DNA from: Heliocidaris tuberculata
Taxonomy: Eukaryota; Echinodermata; Echinoidea; Camarodonta; Echinometridae
Assembly: GCA_025618425.1 (NCBI GenBank)
Contig: CM046832.1
Location: forward strand, 64,191,279 to 64,255,278
DNA: 64,000 nt
Direction: 5' to 3'
The notes under the pieces were generated by a model. That model searched no databases. It saw nothing but the letters and a program-made list of their open reading frames with translations, and had not been told where the DNA came from. A program made the translations under genes and the position numbers. Shown in pieces: positions 1 through 12,123 of the stretch. How positions within the stretch are numbered: the stretch's first letter is position 1; each line of letters begins with the position of its first letter.

Positions 1-761
1 TGTACAGACTTCTATACTAGAGTTATACAGCCATTGCTCAAAATACACAGGGGACCAAGGATGATTTTGCCTCTGGCATTTTGTTGAAAATTTGAAGGAA
101 AAAAAAAAACCCTGGAGGAAAATATTGACAGGATTGTAGGCAGCACTCAAAACCAGCATCTGTCAAGCAGTGCTAGTTTAATCCTGAACACTGTAGCATT
201 CTCACAATACCACTAGAAACCATTTGAACACCGATGACACAGCAATCTTAGACTTGAGAGAATAGATGACAGAAGAAAAGAAGGACTTCACTTTGGATTA
301 TTCCATGCATGGGATAGGGAGCTAAAAATGCTTTCTTGTAAATAATAATTCTCACCCAATGAGAATATCACTGTCCACAGATTAATAATTATATGGACAA
401 GATTCCTTCTAATAGGGTGTCTGACCATGCTTGCACACTTTGCTCTATTCGCCCCCACACTGTATATAGAGCCCAAGAAATCCCTTCCAGTAGGAGGCGA
501 TGAGCCCCAGCCAGTTTGGCTCTGCCTCAACCATTTAGAACAAGAGTTGGATGATGCAAAGCCTTAATGCAGAAGTGGGAATACAACCTTGATGGATCCA
601 CAGGGTGGCACCTAAAACAATTGAACATCTTTACTGCCCTGTTACTAGAGCCATGCACATCACAAGATCTCAGCAACTTCAATCAGTGCTCCAGAGCCTG
701 TGTTATTCAGTGGCTAGGGAAGTGTAGCAACATGATAAGAAGAAACCCCTTGCACACTAAC

Positions 762-3700
762 CTGGTACTTCCATCATCTTCCTGCTAGTAGGGTTGTGCA
801 CATCATTCACCACATAGATCCTGTAGGTTCCTGTAAGAACAGCTACACCAGTACCTCCATAGGATGTGTTGTAGAATACTTTGGGTTCAATGACCTTGGA
901 CTCTCTAGATTCCTGTGGAGAAACAGCAAATAAGCATTAGAATATATCATGTCTACAGATTAAATAATTTGTTACATTTTGGCCCATATCACAATGGTTT
1001 TCCATAATTACTGACAAAAGTGCTAAGTTGTTGGTATTACAGCAGTGTAAAAGATTTTCAAATTCAATCAATGGTTTGTCTACATTCTCATCGCAGCAAG
1101 TGCTGGTTAAATTGTAAAATATTTACAAAAGAAGGATGGTGAAATGCATCAAAATACAAACATACAATTACCATGCTTTTCTGACTCAGAGGCATGCTAT
1201 CATCCACTTTAATCATGCATTTCACTGCCAATGATGTATAGAGACCACTTCTTACACTGCCTGTACATATTTCCCAAGCTAAGAAATGAAATGCCCAAAC
1301 ACAAAACAGCCATTTTTTGTTTCCCTTAAGCATTCTTCTTGCCTTAGTGAAAACCTGTTTATCATAATGACTACATGACTGATTTTTAGAATATCTCTCG
1401 ACTGGTTATTCTACACAAGTTTGACTTTAAAATTTCAAATCTATGCCACAACCATTATTCTCTAAAGCAACCTAGCATTCAAGTCATTCAACTTCAACAT
1501 GATACACCAGCATGGTGATGGCACTGAAACTTTTAGATATACAGTCAAACCTGCTTTACAGACTACTTGTAAATAAAGAACAGCTGTCTATACAGCCTGC
1601 AATTTTTTGAGCAGTGTTTTTCAATAAACCTGCATTGAAAGGAACCTGGGGGTTGTTTCATCAAATCAACTCCATGACAGTCATAACTCTTGTCGGCGAT
1701 CTTGGGAAATGTCATGGACTTGAAAAACTGTTTCACGAAGACATGATAAACGACAACTCAATGATATCGATACTCATCGGCTAAGAAACATAGTCTTTAT
1801 CACAATCGATCGGATTTATCGTCAATTACCCAAACACATTTTGAGGCTCATTTTTTCCCAAACTGTTCCAAAATGTCAAAAATGGCAGCGAAAATGAATA
1901 CTGCTGATACAAACATCACGTTTACATGAAAATATGTGTTACTTCTGGTATCTTAGAATTTATAAAATTGAGAAAACTCGAGGATGCTTTTGCGATGTAT
2001 GAAACTAGATTTGTAAATAATAGGATACCGTAATTGACTAATTATGGAAAGAAGACCAAATTCGTGTACACTTTCGAGAAAATGATCAAATTAAGATATT
2101 TTATGGCCCAATTCTTGATATTCATTTATAAAAAATACATTTACTATTATTCATATCATAGCATTGCGTGAAAAGGGATATATATAGGGAAAATACATAC
2201 ATGATAAATTGTCGTCGTTTAAATTGGTCTGTATATACAGACTGTTCCGTTTTCGACGCTTTTTCTATGGTAGACCGATGTGGGTATTTTTAATATTAAT
2301 CTCAGTTACTTGTTGGGGGGTCAAGAAGTCATAAAAACATATTTTTTGTCTGTAAAATATTATAATACGAACATTAGTAACACTATTTGATAAAGGAATG
2401 GTAAAGGATAGTGCTTGGAGATCAGGAAATAAATGTTCTCTTAATTTACATTTCTTATTTTTTCGCAGCCCATAGACTAACTAAAAGCTGGCTTGTGATG
2501 GCGTTCTAAAAAGATATGACAGGTCTGGAGTACCGACAAGTCACTTGTCGGCGAAGTTGTTGCTGGTCTTGGCAAAGACGGCTTTGTGAAACACTTAGCA
2601 GACAAGTTGAGCGACAGCGTCGAGATGTCGCTGATCTTGTCGTTATGACGGTTTGATGAAATGACCCCCTGTATATGAAAACCAGCAGACTCTAGAGAAT
2701 ACTTTCTTCGTATCCAGTGGTCTTGTGATTTCACTGTAGCCTACCTGTCCCATGTTAAAGTTGCGCTGGTATTTGCCAAAGATGTCATAGACAAGGACAG
2801 TTCCATCATCCTGGACACAGAGAAGGTCTTCTGACAAGGACCAGCCCATGTGGATCACGTTACCACTATCCCACTGTCAAAATCAATAACAAATATAAAG
2901 CAAAATAATCTTGTCATGATGGGACATATTCATTTATACATAAATGAACATATGTCTCTTCTTACTCATCATTCTTAGGTTGTAAGTTTAGCTTTCTATT
3001 TTCATATTCTATCACACTACTTGACTAATTCTGTGTTTTACTATGAGTTTAAACTTTGTGAATCCTTTCTTGACAGAAGCTTCTCATGACAAATCTTAAA
3101 AGCTTGTAATTTAGGCAGATTAAACCAAAAGAAAATTGTTTTGAAATACTCCAGGGCAAGTCTCATTACAAACTTCTAATTACTGCCAATCAGAAAAGTA
3201 ATGTGCATCCATTTAAAATACATTTTAAAACATTCTTTATTCCTCTCCATTTGATCAATAATTGTGATATATCTCAAACAGTACTAATTGATTTGATGCA
3301 TCAAATATCTTATAAACCTCATAGTTATGTATTGTTTGATGATTTTTTTTTCTGTTCCTGAGTAACTTACATTGATTCTTGAAATTTCTTTTCCTGCAGC
3401 TGAGAAGATAAAGATGACTATGTGTGAAGAACCTCTGACTTGGGTGATCTTACTACTGTCTCTCATCAGAGCTAGAACAGAAGCAACAATTAGCTTAAAA
3501 ATCATACCGAGTACTGTCCAGGAAATTACACTACGAAAGAAAACTGTCTTAGAGTATATGATCCTGAGATGAATACACCTGAGAACTGAATCCTTGGACA
3601 ACATTTACTTACCATAGCCCTCCAGGATTACTACACTACCCCCAAGTCAAACATCCTCCTCAGATAATTTGTCAATGGTTTCACAAACCAACCTATCTCC

Positions 3701-5967
3701 TGTACTTAAGCCTATGCACGTACATCGGTTCGCGAAACCAAGTGACGAATTATCCCCCCCTCCCCCCGGACAAATACCCTCTGGGACAACTCTCCTAAAG
3801 CACATTACCCCAGCACATCATAACCACGTACAGTCGTACAGTGGATGAGGACAACAAGTGATTGTTCACCGTGCCCCATATAGCTATTGGCCTAGTGTCT
3901 GACAATAGATTTCTTTTACCTTTCATAAAAAATCTACAAATTGTTTGTACTGCATGTGTTTTTTATCTGAATGATTCTCACCGATTGGTCCTCCAAAAGG
4001 AGCCATAGCAACCTTGAACTTCCGAAGGTCAGCCACCTCCTGCCACAGTCTGTCCATGGAATACAGTTCCACTTTCCTACAGAGAAAACACCATGACATG
4101 TTACATCAAACATTTATTAGAGAAAATTGATTACCTATTGTCACTGACTCTCCCACTTGAGTTAGCCGAGTTGTAGTTGCGATATGTGCCATGTTGTGGC
4201 AAGATGACTCAAATTAGTACTCCCACATTGCGGTAACTCGCACAGAGCTCTAGACATGCTTGATGTGACTTGGGAGAACTCTCACCAACTCTGTGCGACT
4301 CACGACTACAACTCAGATAGTCACATTGCCAGGACTGACAATTTTGTTGACCAAGTTCATGAATGGTCAGCCACTCACAAATATGCGAGGTTATTATAGA
4401 TAATAACCTAGAAGAGATCATACACTTGCTATGGGAGGCAGTCTCCCATAGCAAGTGTATGATCTCTAGCAGTAGCACATATATATGTGTGCTGGAAAGG
4501 AGTAAGATCACCGGCCAAAAACAGCCCGAAAATTTAACTCGATAAAGATGATAAACTTAGATCCTCTCTGCCTATTGAAGAATCTGGCATGATGAAATCA
4601 GATATTCTATCATCCTAAAATGTAGAAGGAAGTATTTTTCTCAAAATTTTGCTGATTACTATTGTAAACATAGCGACTTTACTATACTTCATGTGTAGAC
4701 TCTAGGCAGTCATACACCTCGACACTTTCAAAACACCACTGCACAAAAGTCACCAACATTCATTCAAAATCAGCATTTAATTTACAAAAACCGACACCAA
4801 CATATCCATGAAATACAATAAATTCAACTCACGGATGTTGGAAAAGGTAATTCCAAAAATGAAATCAGTAATTTACTGTCAGTTCTGTAGAAACGGGGTA
4901 TCACAAGTCATTGTGTACATTTCCTGATCGCTACGAGCGCTGATATCTCCCCCCCCCCAAATATTCGGCCGTTAAAAATGCGGTCCTATCGCACACGCGT
5001 AAAAGTCCCGATTTTCTGTGTGCGGGATCACAGAGATCAATGTGTGCGCGATACTGAGTTTCTTTGTGGACAAAATTTTATTGGCCAAGTTTAGTCTAAA
5101 AACATTGGCGCAATGAAAACAACATGCGATAGCAAAAAAAGCAGCGGGGATTTCTTAGGTTTTGGACATGATTTTGATTTTGGATTTTGCTGGAAATATC
5201 AGAAGTTTTTCCTAACGGCCATTTAAGGTACTAAGGAGTGAGATTTTAAAGAGCTGAATTTGAAAGGAAGTATTTGAAATATTTATCTTATTCCCCCCCC
5301 CCAATACCTTAAGTACATGCGATAGAAAATGACTAGTATTTTTGCATTCGTCCAGCTTAGTGGTCAGTATGACCACTATTAAAATTGCTGATTATATTGG
5401 CGTTTTTACCCCTTCAACTTAGAGGTCGTGACCACAACCAAAATTGGCACAGCCCCAGTGATGGTTCCAAGAGTGATGAATGGCAGTCCTCTCAAAAAAA
5501 ATTAATGGACAATTCAATTCCAATTAAAAGACAAAAAAAACAACAAAACCCCCAGGCCCAGTAAATTATAAAATTGCACAAGATGCCAATATGATACATT
5601 GATAACAATATCAACAATAATGTATGATGATAATAATAACAATAATCAAATAGCAATCAGAACAAAAACAACAATAACACAGCAAGAACAACAAAAACAA
5701 CAACAACATGCAACTTGTCCTGACTGAAGTCTGCAGTCAGGTGCAAAATACATCATCAAATAATGACGGGTGGGACTGAAGTAAAAATGTACCGTCTTTA
5801 AAGACATAAAATATTTACGTGAATTGTTATCCACAGTCATTTCAGCCTAAAAAATAATAGTAACGATTCAAAAGAGTCATTGGAATATAGAAGGTAATCA
5901 TGTTTCGCGAAATTTACCGATAAAATACATCGCCAAGTGGATTCCAGTCACCTGTAACGTGCGCCAT
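762..5967 (-). CDS. VPS16: VPS16, N-terminal part (runs off the left edge)
   Basis: VPS16 is a core subunit of the HOPS and CORVET complexes, which tether endosomes, lysosomes and autophagosomes before fusion; its C-terminal part binds the SM protein VPS33. Five coding exons are readable on the minus strand: 5918-5967, 3982-4076, 3371-3471, 2745-2873 and 762-912. All have GT-AG borders and the phases join cleanly, giving 174 residues. The ATG at 5965-5967 has A at -3 and G at +4. The product starts MAHVTGDWNPLGDVFYRK, matching the family's N-terminal WNPLGD..FYRK, and continues with MGWSLSEDLLCVQDDG and GVAVLTGTYRIYVV, all in the N-terminal beta-propeller. Exon 5 ends in phase 1 and nothing further left is recognisable, so exon 6 onward (roughly 650 residues in known orthologues) lies outside. 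The intron after exon 4 (913-2744) is largely transposon. Identification is firm; boundaries are by eye. Confidence 0.93.
1542..2736. mobile_element. TA-flanked mariner/pogo-type MITE, split by another element
   Basis: The left end reads TA-CAGTCAAACCTGCTTTACAG at 1540 on; the right end reads TTTCACTG-TA at 2729-2738. Together they match the ends of the intact 173 bp element at 25487-25659, which begins CAGTCCAACCT and ends GGTTTCACTG between TA dinucleotides. The internal word AAAGGAACCTG is shared by both copies. Here it is interrupted at 1648/1649, and the sequence resumes at 2672. TA duplication and CAGT ends are typical of Tc1/mariner-pogo elements; assignment to that superfamily is inference. 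The right edge lies 8 bases inside the VPS16 intron. Confidence 0.75.
1649..2668. mobile_element. 1,020 bp TIR element with CTG target duplication (Harbinger-like)
   Basis: Terminal inverted repeats are GGGGTTGTTTCATCAAA at 1649 and, reversed, GGGGTCATTTCATCAAA ending at 2668. Subterminal similarity continues (TTGTCGGCGATCTTG in the left arm; related TTGTCGGCGAAG near 2546). CTG flanks both sides (1646-1648 and 2669-2671). Removing the element and one CTG restores the host MITE word AAAGGAACCTG. A 3 bp duplication and G-rich ends fit PIF/Harbinger. No transposase ORF is seen, so it is non-autonomous. Confidence 0.7.
4152..4545. repeat. Foldback repeat with a perfect 25 bp hairpin
   Basis: In VPS16 intron 1. 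Positions 4413-4437 and 4443-4467 form a perfect 25 bp stem with a 5 base loop (left arm AGAGATCATACACTTGCTAT...). A second palindrome, GGTTATTATAGATAATAACC, sits at 4389-4408. Left-part words such as GAGTTGTAGTTGCG (about 4168) recur inverted near 4304-4313. The right end, containing CCGGCCAAAAACAGCC, recurs in reverse orientation at 10720-10760, so this is a dispersed family. Confidence 0.75.
5370..5460. repeat. Dispersed repeat, inverted copy of 30445-30540
   Basis: The stretch containing TACCCCTTCAACTTAGAGGTC and TGGCACAGCCCC reads, on the other strand, almost the same as 30445-30540 (GACCTCTAAGTTGAAGAGGT). About 90 bp are shared, including CAATTTTGG and AATCAGC. It lies in VPS16 intron 1. 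The family is not recognised. Confidence 0.6.
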
Positions 5968-8900
5968 CTTGCTCCGATTTCACTCAATGGCATGAGTTCA
6001 GTGGACCCCACGTCCCCACCCCCTTTTATAGTGAACATATTCAACGCAAAAACTTTTTTTAACTTGACGGACAAAGGGCAATCGCAAAATCGCTGTGTAT
6101 GTCAGATTTTTTGCAACAATGTTCATAAATTGAATCATTACAAGTAAAAACTGGCATATAGCTACAATATCTCAAGAGGTGGGGTTCGTTAGTGACTGAT
6201 CGAGAATCCTACTGATATAGGGATTGCAGACACAATTAATGTACCCCCTCCTCCTCCTCCTCCTTCGTGGAAAGGGTATAGAACTATAGAATTAAAAAAA
6301 TAATAATAAAGAGAAATTAAGACCAAATAAATAAGAAGAAAACCAGTATAAAGCTGACACTTACTTTTTACCCCTTTTTATGGATAAAGGTGATGCTAAA
6401 AAAATAAATCATGATATATATGTATTTCATTCAAAGGGATAGGCTCTATCTTTAGGATTCAAAATTTATGAACCTTCCCTCTTTCTCATAGTTTCCTCTG
6501 TCTATCTCATCTTCTCTTTTTACTCTTTTCTCTTTCTACCTCTCCTCATAACCATTTTTTCTTCTTCCCCTCCAATCTCCTATGATTCCTGTCATCTTTC
6601 TTTCTCTCTCCCATCTTCTACCCTTCTTTCTCTTTCTACATCTTATTAATAATCATAGATGTTTCCTTTTCTCTTTCTTCCTCTCCAATCTCCCACCATT
6701 TCTGTCATCTTTCTTTATATCTCTCTCACCTGCTACCTTCTATGTCTTTTACGGCTCTTTTACCTCTTCTTATCATAACATTTCCCTCTCTTCCTCTTCC
6801 TCTTTCTTTCTTTCCCTTTTTAAAGCAAAGTCTTGTGTTAAAGATGAAGTAGAGTTCTGGTCATGCCATTACATTTTGAAAGAAACTGTCTCAAAGGAAT
6901 GGGGAAAGGTTGACCATGTCTACATAAGAATTGTTTTATACTGTATTGTTTTAGAATCATCAAAATAGATAAGAAATTGACCCAATCTCACTGACAAGCA
7001 CATGTACTGCACACAGAAATGGGTATATGGGACTACACACACAAGTAGCATGAATGTTCGCCCTGAACATTTCAGCTATTTCTAGTCATATTTCGAATGT
7101 AAGAGCATTTGGAGAGCAATCATTTTCAAGGGATGTTTCTACTATGATGTTCTTCCAAACTGACATAAAAGGAACGAGAAAGCTCACAAATTATTTTTCA
7201 CCTTTCCCAGAAATCAAGATTCCCTTTCAAAGAACATGTTTCTCTTTGAAAAGAATATACCATTCTTAATTCTACCACCTTTTGGTAAAAAGATTGACCT
7301 AAAAAAAAAAATTTAAAAAAATTATCAAATTTTGACAAAAGAAAGTTCAGTTTAAGTGTTACTTCAATAAAGAAGAGTACATTATTTTATTACATTACTA
7401 GTAATTAACATCAATATCAAATGTACAAATATTATATAAGAACTATATAAGGGAAATACATGACCACCATTGTTTAGTCAGTGATAATTTCCCTCTTTTG
7501 TGATCTGCAAAACATATTTTCATGCATCACAAAAGAAAAAAGTTCCACTTCACATATAGGCCTACCAACAGCATATTGGAAAAGCAAGCTGAACTGTGCC
7601 TTAAGAATTGCATCTTTACAGGAGGTTATAATAACGGTCATTCATTGATCACAATTTTGTTTCTTCAAAAGAACACTTGGAATCATCATCAATCCCTAAT
7701 AATTGCCTCCAGTTAAAGAGCATACATGTACATGTATAAACTTATCTGCATGAAGAACATTCACAAGAGCTTACTTTACAAGAGGGAGTGTATTAACTAC
7801 ATCTACCCATTCCAATATATTCTATAATCTATCTTTAATGTCTGTACGACAAGCAAAACAAAATAAAAACATAGCCTAAATAAAGTCAGTTGTGTACAAG
7901 TGGATACTAGGAAGAGCTTTGTATAATCCTGAAAGTATAAATTTACATGTCCATTAGGTCCTAATTCCTCTATAAATGAGTGTACAATTCCCAATTACAT
8001 TACATCATCCAATGTTACTAAACAAACCTCTTTTTAAAAGAAAAAAGCTAAAAAAAGCAAAAGCTAAATTAACTTTTGCTTGAGAAGTAATGTAGTACAC
8101 AAGTAATGTAGAACAAAAGTAATTTCATTTATTTTTCTGATGCCATATGATAGAGCAACAATGACAAAACTTAAGGCCATTTTAGCCATGTTCTTTGGCT
8201 ATCTTGTTTTGGCTTCTGTACTTTTCTGACTGGGTAAAGGGGCCTCCCCTGCTCCAACATTTGAGGCCTGCCATATTGTAGTTACTTGTTACAGGGAACT
8301 GTACATGTACCTTTTTATCTTATGTTAGTGTTACTCAATACATGATGTAGATGCTACTTTAACACCAACTCACATTGGAATTAATGTAATACAAATATTT
8401 GGTGCACAATTCTTTGGAATCTCTTTCAATCAACTAATACAATCTTTTTAAAAAACTAATCTGTTAAAAAAAAACTTTCAGTTCCTTTGTAATCTGTTTT
8501 GCTATTTTTCATGAACTCTAAATTGTTTTCTTCATCTTCCTTCTAAAAACACCCTTCCTGAGAGAGAGAGAGAGAGAAAAAAAAACAAGAAAAATTAACA
8601 GGGCCATATATCATGAGAGTCACTTGCAAAGACGACATTAGAATACAGTAGCTTTTCTTTGGGAAAGCATTAGAAAATTTGAGGGGAAAAAAGCAGCACT
8701 CTTCCATGCTACTGACCGTTTAAGTCAATTTTATTTCCATTCTCTTGTATATGTCATTGATAATTACAATGTATTTCAATAATCACAAGAAGTAAAACAA
8801 TAATTCAACAGTCAGAGGAATAACAGCATGAGGAAATTGTATCAGAAGTGCTACAGCTTTTTTTTTTTTTTTGTTGGGGTGGGGGGGGGGGGGGGGTGGG

Positions 8901-10091
8901 GCATGGGGAAGACAAATTTATTATATTTGATACAAGACTGAAATTATGCTACAATAATATCATCAATGTATTCTGTTGTGTTTACCATGATCTTAACCCA
9001 CAATGCCAATCACTTTTCAAGTCAACATAATTCACTGCACATACACATGAAAAATATGGGCCTTGATCTTGTTGGTAATTAATAACTTTATCCAAACTCA
9101 GAAGTTAAAAAAATAAAGTAACTTATTTGAGATATCACACAAAGATTAGGGAAATGACTTAGAGGGTAAAGATAGTTACATTCTGAAACATTTACAATCA
9201 GACCATGTTACATATAGTTTTATTTTCCATACACAATTGTAATTTACAATTTCATAATGTTACTAGTAACTACTATTGTATATTGATATGTTTTGCTGGT
9301 TAATCATCAATTAAACGATAGGCATTTTTGCTTCAGTTTTTATGACAGAGGATGATACACTTGTGATACAAAAGCAAGGAAAATGAAAGAGATACACAAG
9401 TATGATCTGAGCTATCAAACTGCACGAAAACATCAGTTTGGATTTAAACATATGAAGGAAATAAATTATCTTTTTGTTCAGGCCTTTATATCATAAGTTT
9501 AAATCATTTATAAAAGTTAAATAGAGATCTTATGGAGAAGCATTCAAAAATATGTTGTATTGTTTCTGTAATGTTGCTGAAAGGCAAATTTCCAGGATTT
9601 GTGGACCATGAATACATTAATCAATGTTTCAATATAAACCAATCATACATCAAGGTAATACATCACCCACAAATCCCTTTATGAATGTATAGGAGAATAC
9701 TAGTAAACTATGCTGCCAATCATTTACTTAGTTCAACAATAATAAAACAAAAGTTACAAAACAGTTTCATTATTTGATAATCAAAACATAGTGAGACATG
9801 TTGCTTTATTATTAACCATTTGCATACTGCTGCAGATCCCCAACAACAACAACAGTAATCTGATTCCTTGTTCAGGCTACACTTGCCAACACCTAGAAAG
9901 AACTTGAAGAGAAGGCTGATTCTCCTCCATATGAAAGATTCCATCCACATGAAGAAAATTGATCGCATTCACTAAATGTCTCCAAGTTCGGAAGCAGATG
10001 AGAAGCATCGCACTTTTGCTGCCGTTACTTTATGATCTGCTAAGCAAAACTTTGCAATCTCTCCAAGATTCATGTGAATGATCCTCTAGTA
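5968..10091. other. Intergenic, VPS16 5' flank to COA3 3' flank
   Basis: No exon is recognised on either strand. The VPS16 promoter should be at the left end but no core element stands out. 6480-6830 is a CT-rich strand-asymmetric tract. There is an (AG)n run at 8561-8576 and a T tract followed by a G run at 8860-8899. The minus-strand word AATAAA at 9805-9810, 282 bases after the COA3 stop, is a possible COA3 poly(A) signal. The remainder is AT-rich sequence with no visible structure. Confidence 0.5.
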
Positions 10092-11384
10092 TTATGAGCT
10101 TTTATTTGGTTCATCAAAGTCCTCCAGAAATGATTCTTGTGAGACAGAGTAAATGGAGTATGCATCTGTAGAAAAAAGGGATTTAAAATTAAGGAAAGAT
10201 AATTTTCATATTCAATTATGGATCATCGTGCTACAAAAATGATAGAAAGTGACAATTATCAATATAAAGGTTAAGAGAAAGGGTATTTAACAATTTTTTT
10301 TGAAGTAAATTTATAATAGTGAGAAGATATCTGGTTTTGAGTAATTAGTTGGCATCTGTTGTCTTCACATACCAATTTGAAATATCATAAAATAACAAAA
10401 TCTTATACATGTATTACAGTACATGCTAAAGTCACATAATTTTGGATTCTCATGGGGAATTGGACAACATTTGGGTGTTTACCCAATAACTGGTGTTGTC
10501 ACCATCAATATTTCCAGTGCTTTCCACCAAGTCTGGTGTCAGTGAATTATGACCTAGTGCACATGGAAACTGCCTACCATATATGCCTTTAATTTTATTT
10601 TCTGAAAAATACAGTTCCACTTCAACACTTCAAGCACACAAAGTCACAAGATATGAAGTCAAATCATCATAGAGCAAAGTAAAACTTAATTAGGCTAGTG
10701 AGTTTAGGTTAATACTAGTTTAATTTTCAGGCTGTTTTGGGCCGGCTATCTTGCTCACACATATGTGCAAAATATTACACACTTGCTATGAGAGGCACTT
10801 CATCGCGGTATGAAGGTATAAAGTGCGAGGTTATCTACAATAACCTCGCATATGTGTGAGTGTCTACAAACTACCTACTGTATAAGCTGTTTTTTTCGCG
10901 TACAGATATTTTCGCGATTTTGGACTAGGTAGGGAAATTCGCGAGGGTTTAATTTCGCGATTTTTGTGATGTTTTTGTTACTATAAACAGCCATATATTG
11001 AAGTGGAAATTTTCGCGAGGACCGACTCGCGAAAATCGCGAAAATAAAACCACCGCGAAAATAACCACTTAGGACCTATAAAGTATTTTCAATAGAAGCT
11101 TAATAGAACATAAATAGCTCTATGTGGGGCTACAATGAAAGTTTTACACGTGAAAGGATACAGACACTGAGCGCACTCGCTCCGAGGGCAAGTGCAAGCA
11201 AACCATTCCGCTTAACATATCTCGCTCTAGACAGCTTTTCGACGTTTTTCTTGTGTGCCTCTGTCATCTTCTCAATATATTCTTTGTCCCTAAAAGATAG
11301 ATCATCTCGTGCAAAGTCTACCCTCCTCATACTTTCGGGAGGCTTTTGAGGATTGCTCGGCCCTGCTCCACTGGATGACGCCAT
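10092..11384 (-). CDS. COA3: COA3, cytochrome c oxidase assembly factor 3 (CCDC56/MITRAC12 family)
   Basis: COA3 is a small inner mitochondrial membrane protein that binds newly made COX1 and couples its translation to complex IV assembly. Two coding exons on the minus strand, 11162-11384 and 10092-10165, join in phase 1 across a 996 bp intron (donor GTATCC, acceptor CTACAG) to give 98 residues. Human COA3 is about 106. The ATG at 11382-11384 has A at -3 and G at +4. The first ~58 residues are polar and charged (RRVDFARDDLSF). A basic stretch (RARYVKR) leads into a single hydrophobic helix at about residues 60-80 (GLLALALGASALSVYAYSIY). The conserved tail SVSQESFLEDFDE is encoded by exon 2 and matches the family's S.SQE.FL.E motif. 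An N-in/C-out topology is family knowledge. The intron holds two repeats. Confidence 0.9.
10720..10865. repeat. Foldback repeat related to 4152-4545
   Basis: In the COA3 intron. It starts TTCAGGCTGTTTTGGGCCGG (inverted in the 4152-4545 copy). An outer stem CACATATG pairs with CATATGTG, and an inner stem TGCGAGGTTAT pairs with ATAACCTCGCA (about 10827-10851). The shared word ACACTTGCTATG... links it to the 25 bp hairpin of the other copy. Confidence 0.65.
10885..11075. repeat. TTCGCG-rich inverted repeat
   Basis: The words TTTTCGCG, ATTCGCGAG, TTTCGCGAT and their complements (TCGCGAAAAT, CCGCGAAAATAACC) recur in both orientations through about 190 bp. The left half is T-rich and the right half A-rich, so the strand can fold. 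It ends about 85 bases from the COA3 exon 1 donor. It looks like a MITE-like dispersed repeat; superfamily is unknown. Confidence 0.6.
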
Positions 11385-11637
11385 TTTCAGTGATTATGTA
11401 ACTGAGAATTGCTGGGGATATCGATATCGATATCATATCAGCTAGCGCTAATTCAATATACATGTATTATCAAAGTTAAATACCGGTACTAAGAAAATCA
11501 CGAGTAGATCTATATATTTATTTCATAATAGTAGTAACTGAAAAGAACCACTTTCTCTTGGATCACTGAGCTAGCCTATAGCTCCGCCCATCTCACCTCA
11601 ACCACCCCTAAAAATTATTCCTCACCTAACAAGATAT

Positions 11638-11700
11638 ATGCCATTTGCTCATGGGCGGAAATCTCCCCTCAGAAGTGGGGGGCGGGGGGGGGGGGACACA
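11638..11700. repeat. G-tract dispersed repeat, copy 1 (others 15035-15125 and 41745-41865)
   Basis: All three loci share a CATGGGCGGAAATC-like or GATTTGCACCCATG-like end next to long G or C runs and a GGGGACA/TGTCCCC word. The copy at 15035-15125 has GGGGGACGTGTCCCCC and ends GGGATTTCCGCCCATGCA; the copy at 41745-41865 has GGGGGACATGTCCCCC and ends GGATTTGCACCCATGC. Family unknown. Confidence 0.6.
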
Positions 11701-11760
11701 TTTTTGTTTTCCACTTTGCTGTTCTGTAGAGTAACAAACGTCCCCACACACCCCCACACA

Positions 11761-12123
<363 letters not shown>

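Noticed and set aside
2643..2744. Read-through of VPS16 exon 4 (VGYSEITRPLDTKK...)
   Set aside because: The sequence past GTAGGC is transposon and does not match VPS16; exon 5 joins in phase and continues the family match.
6582..6968. A 128-residue Ser/Phe/Leu-rich open frame on the plus strand
   Set aside because: It is the translation of a CT-rich tract with no homology, splice context or conserved motif visible.
9720..9968. 82-residue minus-strand frame near COA3
   Set aside because: No recognisable family; it lies past the COA3 stop and is probably 3' UTR or intergenic.
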